In this document: piece by piece, positions 1-10,595 of the stretch
How the letters are laid out: the number at the start of each line of letters is the position of its first letter
How positions within the stretch are numbered: the stretch's first letter is position 1
From: Drosophila persimilis
Taxonomy: Eukaryota > Arthropoda > Insecta > Diptera > Drosophilidae
Direction of reading: 5' to 3'
Length of the DNA: 64,000 nucleotides
Assembly (NCBI RefSeq): GCF_003286085.1
Contig: NW_020825294.1
Location: forward strand, 15,956,501-16,020,500
The notes under the pieces: model-generated
The model's database searches: none
Told to the model about the DNA's origin: nothing
The model's input: only the letters and a program-made list of their open reading frames with translations
Made by a program: the position numbers and the translations under genes

Positions 1-515
1 CTCTTTTTCTTCGCCCGAGAATGTGGGTACTTCCACTTTCGGAAGATCAGGCAAATCGATATCTTCTTTTTTACCGTTGCCCCTTTAGTATCCATGCTGT
101 TTTCTTCAGCTATGGTTTGCATCCTAACTTCTAGGTTGCTCAACATGTTTTGAATATCAAATTCCAAATCTCCGATCTGGTTGTCGAAGCTGTCGTTTGT
201 TTCATAGCTATGATAATACTCCTCAATTTTTGAGCTCAGTCTTTTACTGAGGAACTCAATTTTTCCTTTTCTCATTCTACACTCTCCCAGTGTAGCCTGA
301 TCAAACCTCTGCATGGTTTGCTCTAAACACGACTTCAGATTTTCCACTATTCTGTCGATTTCCTCCAATACTTTTTCTATGCTATTGTTAATTTTGGGCT
401 CTATGTCTTCCTTCAAAGTTCCAGTCTCCACTGATTGTAACTTTGTTTTTTCTACCTTCCCTTTCGTTAATGTTTCGTTATTTTTTGACTCTACATACTT
501 TTTATCTATGTCCTC
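1..515 (-). pseudogene. BEL/Pao family B gag remnant (N-terminal part), cut by the window edge
   Basis: This stretch is a second copy of 19893-20407, aligned at a constant offset of 19892 with only scattered base differences (for example TCGTTA here against TGGTTA there near 474). Read on the minus strand it encodes the lysine/glutamate-rich, probably coiled-coil N-terminal part of a BEL-type Gag. That identification rests on the right-hand copy, which continues into a recognisable Gag core. The piece ends exactly where the family A LTR begins (TG at 516), so A sits inside B here and at 20408. There is no start codon, and the body of B lies outside the window. Fragment, not functional. Confidence 0.7.
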
Positions 516-910
516 TGTTCGGGCCAGCCGCTGAAGAATAACCGTAACTTTAACATTATTATTGTATGAGCAGAGAGAGCCGCCTATGTTGTAAAACGTT
601 GACGTTCTGCAGAGCTGCTGCGCTCTCCCGCTAAAGGGGCTCTCTGCCGCCGCCACTTCGGCAACTACTTTGATCTGCTGCCGCCACTTCGGCAATCACT
701 TTGATCTAACGCCGTCGTCTATAGTTTAGTTCTATGCTAACCCCTCTGCGCATTGGTTGCATATCGATCTCGCATAAATTTTATCTGGCAATAGCAAGTA
801 ATCGGCTTCCGCTAAGCCACCAAGATTAAATACGAATTATAAAGTTTAACCCAAAATCTCTTTTCATTTTTGAAACACATAGGTGGCAAAAAAGCTTGGC
901 ATCTCAAACA
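516..910 (+). repeat. 5' LTR of BEL-A copy A1 (395 bp)
   Basis: It starts TGTTCGGG and ends CTCAAACA, so it has canonical TG...CA ends, and it is followed directly by a primer binding site. By eye it is the same as the LTR at 20408-20802, and about 2.5% different from the LTR at 35949-36342. Inside the LTR is a 28-bp tandem repeat (649-676 and 680-707) containing CACTTCGGCAA and ACTTTGATCT. This LTR directly abuts the family B gag remnant on its left. Confidence 0.85.
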
Positions 911-1240
911 TTGGTGACCCCCCGACGTGATATAAAACCATTGCTTAATCGCGTTCCGTTAAAACACTTATTATTTATACAATATTTTGTTGTTGGGTAG
1001 TTTAACTACCAACAAATACATTTGGGTGCACGTTGAAAAACAGTTTAAAGTGCAAATTCAGTGAGAGTGCGGCTGGAATATTTATAGACAAATTCCGGTA
1101 CTTTAAGCGTCGAATCTCTCATTCTCTGCGCAGCTGCAGCCGCGGTTCTTGACTTTTCGTGTCTTGCTCTCGCGTCTATACATCGTCGCTTAAGCGGTAT
1201 TTCATTTTCCGTTGTTGTGTCGAATTGCACAACGGTTAAC
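911..1240 (+). other. Primer binding site and 5' leader of BEL-A copy A1
   Basis: TTGGTGACCCCCCGACGTGA begins immediately after the LTR and is the expected minus-strand primer binding site; a TGGTGACCCCGACGTGAT-type site is usual for Drosophila BEL/Pao elements. The rest is untranslated leader up to the gag ATG at 1241. Relative to copies A2 and A3 a 9-bp segment is missing near 1164 (between GTCTTGC and TCTCGCG). No gene is seen here. Confidence 0.7.
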
Positions 1241-2020
1241 ATGGACAACGATCCGAATACAGGCGCGGGCGGAAATATTGTGGTGGCTGATTCCAGACTG
1301 AGTCTGTATAAGCGTAAAAGTCAGTCATTATATGATCGATTGCACAGGCTTGGCGAATTCTTCGCGGGGAATAAAATCGATAAGCTGACCGCCGCGGAAG
1401 TCGAGATGCGCCTTGATATGTTGGCAGAAATTCGAGAGGAATTTAATAAGGCCCATAATGAGTTGGAGGCTCTCGATCAAAACGAGATTGGGAGTGAGCT
1501 GCGCGAAATCTTCGATACTCTTTTCATATCGTTGAAAGCTGAGTTGCTGGCTGCTGTTGAAGTAAGCCAGTCACACGCCGCTGCCCATTCTACGACTCTG
1601 CCAAGCCATTCCGTACATAGTACCATCATCATGGCTCACAAGCAGCGACTTCCTGAGCTGAAGGTGCCTAAGTTTTCTGGTGGATACGTCGAGTTCTCGG
1701 ATTTTATGGCAATGTTCAAATCGGTGATTGAAGCGGATGCGGATCTCAGTGACAGCGAGAAATTCCAGCACCTTCGCTCTTGCCTCGCTGATGCGGCTTT
1801 GGATTCGGTTCGATCGTTGGAGCTCTCCAGTGCCAATTATCGTGCGGCTCTGGATATACTTAATAAACGCTTTAATAACAAAAGACTTGTTTTCCAGGCA
1901 CACATCAAGAAGATTCTTGGGCTAAAGAGGGTAGACTCGCCTTCTGCTAAAAGCCTTCGGGAGGCTTCGATCAGGTGGGAAAAAACCATTCCTATACGCA
2001 GGTTAAGAAAACGTTTGTAG
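1241..2020 (+). pseudogene. BEL-A Gag, N-terminal part (copy A1)
   Basis: The start is the ATG of MDNDPNTGAGG; the same Met is present in A2. The product would be the structural Gag that packages element RNA in the cytoplasm. Residues from about 130 (LPELKVPKFSGGYVEFSDFM) to about 235 (NNKRLVFQAHIKKILGL) match the BEL/Pao Gag core (a DUF1759-type region). After SLREASIRW the frame runs out at a stop at 2018-2020, while the zinc-knuckle region continues in the -1 frame. All three A copies break at the same place, so the middle of gag was deleted before the copies multiplied. Broken, about 259 codons. Confidence 0.75.
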
Positions 2021-2643
2021 CTTTCAACTCTTCCGCCGACCCGTCTGTATGCGTCTTTTGCCACTCAGCGGGCCATGGAATATACTCGTGCAAGATATTC
2101 GGAAATCTCTCACCGTTTCTGCGCCACAAAGAAGTGAAGAAGCTTTCCCTATGCTTCAATTGCCTAAGACCGGGGCACCGGACCCGCGCATGCAATAGTG
2201 GAAAATGTCGAGTATGCGGCGGTAGGCATCATAGTTTGTTGCACTTCGATAGTATACAGCCCACAACACAAGGCTGCCCAGGTATTACTCCTCCCGATCT
2301 GGCCGGTCAACCGGACACTCTTTCCGTTGCTCAAAATTCTGATAGCAGCTCGTCTCTACCTTCGTCTACCTCTCTTGCTGCCCAAGGTCTTCACTCTGAT
2401 GTCGTGCTTCTGGCTACAGCCGTGGTTCTCGTAAAGAATCGGTCTGGCGTTTTAGTTCCTTGTCGTGCCATCTTAGATTCAGGATCGCAGCTGCATCTCG
2501 TCACATCCAGGTTCGCCCAGCATTTGTATGCATTCGCGCACCTCTGCTTACACAACTACACTTACTGCTCTCATCGCCCCCACGATTACCGATTCTCAAC
2601 CAAGTATGACAGTAAATGTATCCGATTGGCGTATTCCATCTAA
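1975..2643 (+). pseudogene. BEL-A zinc-knuckle and aspartic protease segment (copy A1)
   Basis: The frame is -1 relative to the upstream gag piece. It contains a cysteine-rich nucleic-acid-binding region (CVFCHSAGHGIYSC, then CFNCLRPGHRTRAC, then CRVCGGRHHSLLH) and a retropepsin-like active site (ILDSGSQLHLV, about 2470-2500). Homology to the intact protease stops at about 2520, where 86 bp present in A3 (22405-22490) are missing. Beyond that the frame is nonsense against the pol frame at 2528. In intact BEL elements this would be part of one Gag-Pol polyprotein. Confidence 0.7.
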
Positions 2644-4978
2644 CATTCAGCTCGCTGATCCTGCATTTTTCAATCCTCAACGGGTTGATCTTCTCATTGG
2701 TGCGAGCGTTTTTTATGATCTCCTCTGCGTAGGGCAAATCAAACTCACCGATGGACTGCCTCTTCTGCAGAAGACCCGGCTTGGGTGGATCGTATCTGGC
2801 GGTGGACAGAAGGTATCAAGCTCGGCGCTTTTGGCTACGCACAATTGTCCAGATTCGATAGCTGAGATGGAAGCAAGGTTGGATAAAACTCTTCGTATGT
2901 TTTGGGAAGTCGAGAATTGTGTGGAGGCTAGGTTGAATACCAAAGAAGAAGACGATTGTGAAGCACATTTCGTAAGCCACCTTTCACGGTTGCCATCCGG
3001 GGAGTATGCAGTTCGTCTGCCGCTAAATAACAATACTGATCGTTTGGGAGAATCTTATGCTCAGGCTTATCGACGGTTCATCAGTCTGGAGCGAAAACTG
3101 GAGCGTAATCCTACACTCAAGGAGCGGTATTCCGCCTTTATGAGGGAGTACATTGATTTGCATCATATGCACCAAGTCAACCCTGATTCCCGTAGTCTCT
3201 GCAAATATTTCTTGCCTCATCACTGTGTCCTAAAGGAGGACAGTACGACGACAAAACTCCGTGTCGTTTTCGATGGATCCGCAGCTACATCAACTGGATA
3301 TTCTCTAAATCATGTGATGATGACAGGCCCTGTTATTCAGCCTGCATTGTTTAACATATTGATTCGCTTTCGAACATATCCAGTCGCTCTCACTGGGGAC
3401 ATTTGTAAAATGTACCGCTGCGTACGAGTGTCTCCATCCGACAATTTGTATCAGTGTATCCTATGGCGAGATTCCATCGAGTCCGAGGTTCAAGTCTACA
3501 CATTAGACACCGTCACATACGGGACGAGGGCTGCATCATTTTTAGCGGTCCGCGCAATGCACCAGCTGGCCATCGACGAGGGTGAGTCCTACCCTCTTGG
3601 CTCAGCTGCTCTGCGGCAGGAGTTTTACGTGGATGACCTTATTTCGGGCGGTAATTCGGTCGCACAGGTCATGGACAAGATGCACCAAACATCAGCTTTA
3701 CTGTCCCGTGGTAATTTTAGACTTAGGAAATGGTGGTCGAGTCACCAGGAAGTACTTGAGGGAACCCCTGAAGATGACATAGAGAAGTTTCTAAAGTTTA
3801 ATGATGGAAGCGACATTGCCAAAACTCTCGGCTTAGCGTGGGACCGTGCTTCGGATCAGCTGCTTTTTGCCTTGTCCGCACTGGACACAAACTCAAAGCC
3901 ATCAAAGCGGTCGGTTTTATCTACGATTGCGCGGTTCTACGACCCTCTTGGATTGATAAGTCCAGTCATTGTCAGGTGCAAAATCTTCCTTCAGCAGCTT
4001 TGGAGAGAAAATTTGGATTGGGATGAAAGCCTACCCTCAGCATTGCATTCAACTTGGATGGACTTGAGAAATAGTTTGGCAAGCATTTATCGGATCTCAT
4101 TTCCTCTCTGGGTTCTTCGTTCTAGTGTGGCTACAGAAGTTCACGGATTCTGTGATGCCAGCTTAGAAGCATATGGCGCTTGCGTGTATGTCGTGTCCAG
4201 GGAAGCCCAGTCTTCGAGCCACGTTTTGTGCTCAAAGTCGCGAGTGGCGCCGCTAAAGACTATATCGATTCCTAAGCTGGAATTAAGTGGAGCCCATTTG
4301 CTTGCGAAAATCATGCAGAATGTAAAGGACATGGGAATCTTTACAGGTCGGTTCTATTGCTGGTCGGATTCGTCAACAGCATTATCTTGGATTAGGGACG
4401 AGCCAGCTAAATTTCAAGTTTTCGTGGCAAATCGAGTGGCATCAATTCAGGAGCTGACGGCAGACATGGAATGGCGCTATGTTCCCACATCTTTAAATCC
4501 TGCTGATATTCTCTCGAGAGGCTCACTTCCCAACCATCTTATCCAGTCAGAGCTATGGTTTCACGGCCCATCCTTTTTGCTAGGCTCCAAGGATAAGTGG
4601 CCTGTATCTCCATCTAACAACATAGCAACTTTGGAGCTTCGCAAGAGAGGATTGCTAATCACGTCTCCACATGCCGATCTCACGTCCGGATGCAAATTTG
4701 CGAATTCATTCTTTCGCGTGCAGCGCACATTCGCCTACAGTCATAAATTTATACATCGTCTTAGGCATCCAGGACTCACCGTTTCTGATATTCGGCAAGG
4801 AACGCATCTTCTAATTCGACACATTCAGCTGGCAAATTTGTGGATGGACATAAAGGAGATTCGGCGCAATGGTCAAGTCATGAAATCCAGTTCTATTAGT
4901 TCGCTCAACCCTCCATGCCGGACCTCGCGCCTTGCTATCCAAAATTCGGCTGGAATATTGGCCCATTGGAGGTGTTAA
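2528..4978 (+). pseudogene. BEL-A Pol: protease C-terminus, reverse transcriptase and RNase H (copy A1)
   Basis: An 816-codon open frame. Residues 1-90 are the end of the protease domain (VSDWRIPSNIQLADPAF, LLIGAS, LGWIVSG). RT follows with LRVVFDGS at about 244, DICKMY at 291 (first catalytic Asp) and YVDD at 367-370. RNase H begins at GFCDAS, with KLELSGA and WSDSSTALSW following. The frame then passes HPGLTVSDIRQ, at the start of integrase, and ends in a shifted tail (ILAHWRC) because the integrase zinc domain is deleted. RT and RNase H look intact, but there is no connected Gag upstream and no working integrase downstream. Confidence 0.8.
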
Positions 4979-5538
4979 GGCAGTGTCAAGGGTCGTCAGA
5001 CCTACCTAAGGAACGTTTGGAAGGATCTCGAGCTTTTGAAGTCACTGGAGTAGATTACTGTGGACCTTTTTTGTACCGATCAGAAATCCGCACAAGGCCT
5101 CCGATCAAGTGCTACATTAGCGTATTCATCTGTTTCACTTCTAAGACCACCGCATCGTTTCTAGGCGCACTAAAGCGTTTTACTTCCACTTGAGGAAGGC
5201 CAAGTCAAATTTGGTCGGACAATGCGACAAACTTCGTTGGGGCCAAGAACGAGCTTCTGAAGCTAAAGAAGCTTTGTCTGAGCGAACCGCATATGAAGGA
5301 GGTCCACGAATCCTGCTTGGCTGACTCGAGCGACTGGCGTTTCATCCCACCTCGCTCTCCGCATTTTGGCGGGTTGTGGGAAGCGGCCGTGAAGACCGCA
5401 AAATATCACCTGTATCAAATATCACTGAAATTGTTAACTCTCACCCTTTGCTATCGCTTTCAGAAAATCCTGATGATTTAGACGTTTTGACTCCTGCTCA
5501 TCTGCTTTTAGGCGGCCCCCATGAGCAAATCCTCGAGC
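4915..5538 (+). pseudogene. BEL-A integrase remnants (copy A1)
   Basis: Pieces of the integrase core lie in different frames. VTGVDYCGPFLYRS near 5043-5080 holds the first catalytic Asp. The second Asp falls in the shifted stretch around 5205-5240 (SDNATNF-like), and WRFIPPRSPHFGGLWEAAVK at 5335-5395 holds the Glu region. About 55 bp present in A3 (25386 onward) are missing at 5413-5420, and the rest stops at 5538 in the inversion junction. The HHCC zinc domain expected before the core is absent. Not functional. Confidence 0.7.
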
Positions 5539-5591
5539 TCGAGATCCTTCCAAACGTTCCTTAGGTAGGTCTGACGACCCTTGACACTGCC

Positions 5592-8042
5592 TTAACACCT
5601 CCAATGGGCCAATATTCCAGCCGAATTTTGGATAGCAAGGCGCGAGGTCCGGCATGGAGGGTTGAGCGAACTAATAGAACTGGATTTCATGACTTGACCA
5701 TTGCGCCGAATCTCCTTTATGTCCATCCACAAATTTGCCAGCTGAATGTGTCGAATTAGAAGATGCGTTCCTTGCCGAATATCAGAAACGGTGAGTCCTG
5801 GATGCCTAAGACGATTTATAAATTTATGCCTGTAGGCGAATGTGCGCTGCACGCGAAAGAATGAATTCGCAAATTTGCATCCGGACGTGAGATCGGCATG
5901 TGGAGACGTGATTAGCAATCCTCTCTTGCGAAGCTCCAAAGTTGCTATGTTGTTAGATGGAGATACAGGCCACTTATCCTTGGAGCCTAGCAAAAAGGAT
6001 GGGCCGTGAAACCATAGCTCTGACTGGATAAGATGGTTGGGAAGTGAGCCTCTCGAGAGAATATCAGCAGGATTTAAAGATGTGGGAACATAGCGCCATT
6101 CCATGTCTGCCGTCAACTCCTGAATTGATGCCACTCGATTTGCCACGAAAACTTGAAATTTAGCTGGCTCGTCCCTAATCCAAGATAATGCTGTTGACGA
6201 ATCCGACCAGCAATAGAACCGACCTGTAAAGATTCCCATGTCCTTTACATTCTGCATGATTTTCGCAAGCAAATGGGCTCCACTTAATTCCAGCTTAGGA
6301 ATCGATATAGTCTTTAGCGGCGCCACTCGCGACTTTGAGCACAAAACGTGGCTCGAAGACTGGGCTTCCCTGGACACGACATACACGCAAGCGCCATATG
6401 CTTCTAAGCTGGCATCACAGAATCCGTGAACTTCTGTAGCCACACTAGAACGAAGAACCCAGAGAGGAAATGAGATCCGAGAAATGCTTGCCAAACTATT
6501 TCTCAAGTCCATCCAAGTTGAATGCAATGCTGAGGGTAGGCTTTCATCCCAATCCAAATTTTCTCTCCAAAGCTGCTGAAGGAAGATTTTGCACCTGACA
6601 ATGACTGGACTTATCAATCCAAGAGGGTCGTAGAACCGTGCAATCGTAGATAAAACCGACCGCTTTGATGGCTTTGAGTTTGTGTCCAGTGCGGACAAGG
6701 CAAAAAGCAGCTGATCCGAAGCACGGTCCCACGCTAAGCCGAGAGTTTTGGCAATGTCGCTTCCATCATTAAACTTTAGGAACTTCTCTATGTCATCTTC
6801 AGGGGTTCCCTCAAGTACTTCCTGGTGACTGGACCACCATTTCCTAAGCCTAAAATTACCACGGGACAGTAAAGCTGATGTTTGGTGCATCTTGTCCATG
6901 ACCTGTGCGACCGAATTACCGCCCGAAATAAGGTCATCCACGTAAAACTCATGCCGCAGAGCAGCTGAGCGAAGAGGGTAGGACTCACCCTCGTCGATGG
7001 CCAGCTGGTGCATTGCGCGGACCGCTAAAAATGATGCAGCCCTCGTCCCGTATGTGACGGTGTCTAATGTGTAGACTTGAACCTCGGACTCGATGGAATC
7101 TCGCCATAGGATACACTGATACAAATTGTCGGATGGAGACACTCGTACGCAGCGGTACATTTTACAAATTTTCCCAGTGAGAGCGACTGGATATGTTCGA
7201 AAGCGAATCAATATGTTAAACAATGCAGGCTGAATAACAGGGCCTGTCATCATCACATGATTTAGAGAATATCCAGTTGATGTAGCTGCGGATCCATCGA
7301 AAACGACACGGAGTTTTGTCGTCGTACTGTCCTCCTTTAGGACACAGTGATGAGGCAAGAAATATTTGCAGAGACTACGGGAATCAGGGTTGACTTGGTG
7401 CATATGATGCAAATCAATGTACTCCCTCATAAAGGCGGAATACCGCTCCTTGAGTGTAGGATTACGCTCCAGTTTTCGCTCCAGACTGATGAACCGTCGA
7501 TAAGCCTGAGCATAAGATTCTCCCAAACGATCAGTATTGTTATTTAGCGGCAGACGAACTGCATACTCCCCGGATGGCAACCGTGAAAGGTGGCTTACGA
7601 AATGTGCTTCACAATCGTCTTCTTCTTTGGTATTCAACCTAGCCTCCACACAATTCTCAACTTCCCAAAACATACGAAGAGTTTTATCCAACCTTGCTTC
7701 CATCTCAGCTATCGAATCTGGACAATTGTGCGTAGCCAAAAGCGCCGAGCTTGATACCTTCTGTCCACCGCCAGATACGATCCACCCAAGCCGGGTCTTC
7801 TGCAGAAGAGGCAGTCCATCGGTGAGTTTGATTTGCCCTACGCAGAGGAGATCATAAAAAACGCTCGCACCAATGAGAAGATCAACCCGTTGAGGATTGA
7901 AAAATGCAGGATCAGCGAGCTGAATGTTAGATGGAATACGCCAATCGGATACATTTACTGTCATACTTGGTTGAGAATCGGTAATCGTGGGGGCGATGAG
8001 AGCAGTAAGTGTAGTTGTGTAAGCAGAGGTGCGCGAATGCAT
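5592..8042 (-). pseudogene. BEL-A Pol: protease C-terminus, RT and RNase H (copy A2)
   Basis: An 816-codon frame almost the same as A1's, with the same domain order. One change matters: the first catalytic Asp of RT (DICKMY) is Lys here (KICKMY; GGGAAAATT instead of GGGGACATT, near 7165-7175), so this RT should be dead even though the frame is open. YVDD is kept. Other small differences include LRSAALRHEF for LGSAALRQEF. The frame ends in the same shifted tail as A1. Confidence 0.8.
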
Positions 8043-8595
8043 ACAAATGCTGGGCGAACCTGGATGTGACGAGATGCAGCTGCGATCCTGAATCTAAGAT
8101 GGCACGACAAGGAACTAAAACGCCAGACCGATTCTTTACGAGAACCACGGCTGTAGCCAGAAGCACGACATCAGAGTGAAGACCTTGGGCAGCAAGAGAG
8201 GTAGACGAAGGTAGAGACGAGCTGCTAGCAGAATTTTGAGCAACGGAAAGAGTGTCCGGTTGAACGGCCAGATCGGGAGGAGTAATACCTGGGCAGCCTT
8301 GTGTTGTGGGCTGTATACTATCGAAGTGCAACAAACTATGATGCCTACCGCCGCATACTCGACATTTTCCACTATTGCATGCGCGGGTCCGGTGCCCCGG
8401 TTTTAGGCAATTGAAGCATAGGGAAAGCTTCTTCACTTCTTTGTGGCGCAGCAACGGTGAGAGATTTCCGAATATCTTGCACGAGTATATTCCATGGCCC
8501 GCTGAGTGGCAAAAGACGCATACAGACGGGTCGGCGGAAGAGTTGAAAGCTACAAACGTTTTCTTAACCTGCGTATAGGAATGGTTTTTTCCCAC
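7927..8595 (-). pseudogene. BEL-A zinc-knuckle and protease segment (copy A2)
   Basis: Same content as 1975-2643: CVFCHSAGHGIYSC, CFNCLKPGHRTRAC, CRVCGGRHH and the ILDSGSQLHLV active site. Homology ends at the same 86-bp deletion, after which the frame is out of phase with pol. Single residues (CLKPG, LAVQPD, NSASSS) agree with A3 rather than A1, so A1 seems to have changed more since the duplication. Confidence 0.7.
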
Positions 8596-9329
8596 CTGAT
8601 CGAAGCCTCCCGAAGGCTTTTAGCAGAAGGCGAGTCTACCCTCTTTAGCCCAAGAATCTTCTTGATGTGTGCCTGGAAAACAAGTCTTTTGTTATTAAAG
8701 CGTTTATTAAGTATATCCAGAGCCGCACGATAATTGGCACTGGAGAGCTCCAACGATCGAACCGAATCCAAAGCCGCATCAGCGAGGCAAGAGCGAAGGT
8801 GCTGGAATTTCTCGCTGTCACTGAGATCCGCATCCGCTTCAATCACCGATTTGAACATTGCCATAAAATCCGAAAACTCGACGTATCCACCAGAAAACTT
8901 AGGCACCTTCAGCTCAGGAAGTCGCTGCTTGTGAGCCATGATGATGGTACTATGTACGGAATGGCTTGGCAGAGTCGTAGAATGGGCAGCGGCGTGTGAC
9001 TGGCTTACTTCAACAGCAGCCAGCAACTCAGCTTTCAACGATATGAAAAGAGTATCGAAGATTTCGCGCAGCTCACTCCCAATCTCGTTTTGATCGAGAG
9101 CCTCCAACTCATTATGGGCCTTATTAAATTCCTCTCGAATTTCTGCCAACATATCAAGGCGCACCTCGACTTCCGCGGCGGTCAGCTTATCGATTTTATT
9201 CCCCGCGAAGAATTCGCCAAGCCTGTGCAATCGATCATATAATGACTGACTTTTACGCTTATACAGACTCAGTCTGGAATCAGCCACCACAATATTTCCG
9301 CCCGCGCCTGTATTCGGATCGTTGTCCAT
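8550..9329 (-). pseudogene. BEL-A Gag, N-terminal part (copy A2)
   Basis: The start is the ATG of MDNDPNTGAGG at 9329-9327; an in-frame upstream Met exists but lies in leader sequence. The Gag core and the premature end after SIRWEKTIP are the same as in A1. The zinc-knuckle region continues in another frame. Broken by the deletion shared by all three copies. Confidence 0.75.
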
Positions 9330-9667
9330 GTTAACCGTTGTGCAATTCGACACAACAACGGAAAATGAAATACCGCTTAAGCGACGATGTATAGACGCGA
9401 GAGCGAGAATGCAAGACACGAAAAGTCAAGAACCGCGGCTGCAGCTGCGCAGAGAATGAGAGATTCGACGCTTAAAGTACCGGAATTTGTCTATAAATAT
9501 TCCAGCCGCACTCTCACTGAATTTGCACTTTAAACTGTTTTTCAACGTGCACCCAAATGTATTTGTTGGTAGTTAAACTACCCAACAACAAAATATTGTA
9601 TAAATAATAAGTGTTTTAACGGAACGCGATTAAGCAATGGTTTTATATCACGTCGGGGGGTCACCAA
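9330..9667 (-). other. 5' leader and primer binding site of BEL-A copy A2
   Basis: Reverse complement of the A1 leader. The primer binding site lies next to the LTR end at about 9647-9667, read as TTGGTGACCCCCCGACGTGA on the minus strand. It keeps the 9 bp that A1 lacks. No gene is seen. Confidence 0.65.
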
Positions 9668-9673
9668 TGTTTG

Positions 9674-9677
9674 AGAT
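9674..9677. repeat. Target-site duplication AGAT, left side of Gypsy-1
   Basis: AGAT directly precedes the left LTR (TG at 9678) and recurs directly after the right LTR at 17167-17170. Taking out one copy plus the element rebuilds the BEL-A LTR sequence GAGATGCCAAGC. Confidence 0.8.
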
Positions 9678-10595
9678 TGTAGTAGCCAGCACAAAATATA
9701 GGGAATTGGTTATCTTCTTTCGTCTCGTGAGACCCCCTAGTGATATTTCGAACGATCAAGCTTTAGCCGCTCTTAAGGTTGGATCAAAGCCTTAGCCGCT
9801 CTTAAGTCCGAACGCCCACGAACACATACAAGCGACGGACAGTGGGAAGCATAGACGGCAATCGTACGATTGCACAGTTAAGCTATGCTGTGCATTAGAC
9901 GATCGTTTTATGCTGCTGCGAATGTTCTGGATCATACGATTTCACAGTTAGTAAAAAGCTCAAAAGCTCTGCTGCACTGGCTACTCAGTCCATCGTCTAT
10001 TACTGCTTTGAACAATATAAGAAAGTTGATCGATCTGTAAAGACGTGATAATTTCCGAGTGCGAGCAACATACATATTGCACACACATATATATAGTGCT
10101 ATCCGGAAAATATATATATTTCCACAAATATATGCTGGAAGCATATAGTTACGAGTATCCGTGCCAGGATCTTATAAAATGTGGTAAACCTTAGTAAAGG
10201 ATTGATCAAGGGACAATGCAAGAACTCGAACGCAATGTCATGGTAGGGTGGGTACAGAAGAGAGGGACAATCAACACCTAGGTTCTCTCTAAATAGAAAT
10301 GGTTCAGTAGGGCTTTTATTTGGCGTGTCGGCGCTATCAGTATTTCAGTTTCCTTTGTTTTATATAATCACTTATAGTTCCCGTAAAGTGCACTAATTAA
10401 ATGTAGTGGAGTACGATAGTACAATTAGGCGAGGAAGAACCCCGACCATCCGGCGAGCTAGACCCGAGCCTAGCAAGAGTGCACACGACCAACCCTATTT
10501 GTACGCCGTCCTTAAGTCAGTCATGGTCATCTGCTGATACCGAGGGCCTATATATCTGTTTACACAAATATATATTTAAACTCTGGTACACAACA
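9678..10595 (+). repeat. 5' LTR of Gypsy-1 (918 bp)
   Basis: It starts TGTAGTAGCC and ends GGTACACAACA. Inside are a 15-bp direct repeat TTAGCCGCTCTTAAG (9763-9777 and 9792-9806), the 12-bp palindrome AATCGTACGATT (9860-9871) and its near copy ATCATACGAT (9931-9940). Both of the last two are followed by KCACAGTTA. TTATATAA at 10360-10367 is a possible promoter TATA box, which is unproven. Confidence 0.9.

Larger units (their letters stand above)
516..5538 (+). mobile_element. BEL/Pao retrotransposon family A, copy A1 (3'-truncated)
   Basis: The order is 5' LTR (516-910), primer binding site, gag, zinc knuckles and protease, RT and RNase H, and partial integrase. The copy stops at 5538 in the integrase region, where the sequence flips into inverted copy A2. 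The integrase C-terminus, polypurine tract and 3' LTR known from copy A3 are missing. Domain order and RT type (DICKMY and YVDD motifs, GFCDAS RNase H) place it in BEL/Pao. It carries several frame breaks: the gag/zinc-knuckle junction, an 86-bp deletion at about 2520, and integrase deletions. A1 and A2 share the 86-bp deletion, so one was made from the other. Confidence 0.85.
5536..9677 (-). mobile_element. BEL/Pao family A, copy A2 (inverted partner of A1), continued at 17171-17419
   Basis: This is the reverse complement of A1 from the integrase start back to the LTR. It begins at 5536-5538 (AGC shared with A1) and corresponds to A1 positions from about 5033 leftward. The LTR begins at 9668 on this strand and is interrupted after 10 bp by Gypsy-1; it resumes at 17171. 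A1 and A2 therefore form an inverted repeat with arms of about 4.4 kb around an unmatched centre of about 0.5 kb (5034-5535). A2 shares A1's 86-bp deletion but keeps the 9 bp that A1 lost in the leader. Confidence 0.85.

Noticed and set aside
1571-1903. Minus-strand 110-codon frame opposite gag (and its twins at 8667 and 21455)
   Set aside because: Antisense shadow of the BEL-A Gag core; no domain, and repeated only because the element is repeated.
5532-5543. CTCGAGCTCGAG joint as a cloning scar (double XhoI site)
   Set aside because: Each half is native BEL-A sequence (CCTCGAGC in A3 at 25558, AGCTCGAG at 5031 reversed), so microhomology joining explains it. An artefact is kept as a possible refutation rather than the preferred reading.
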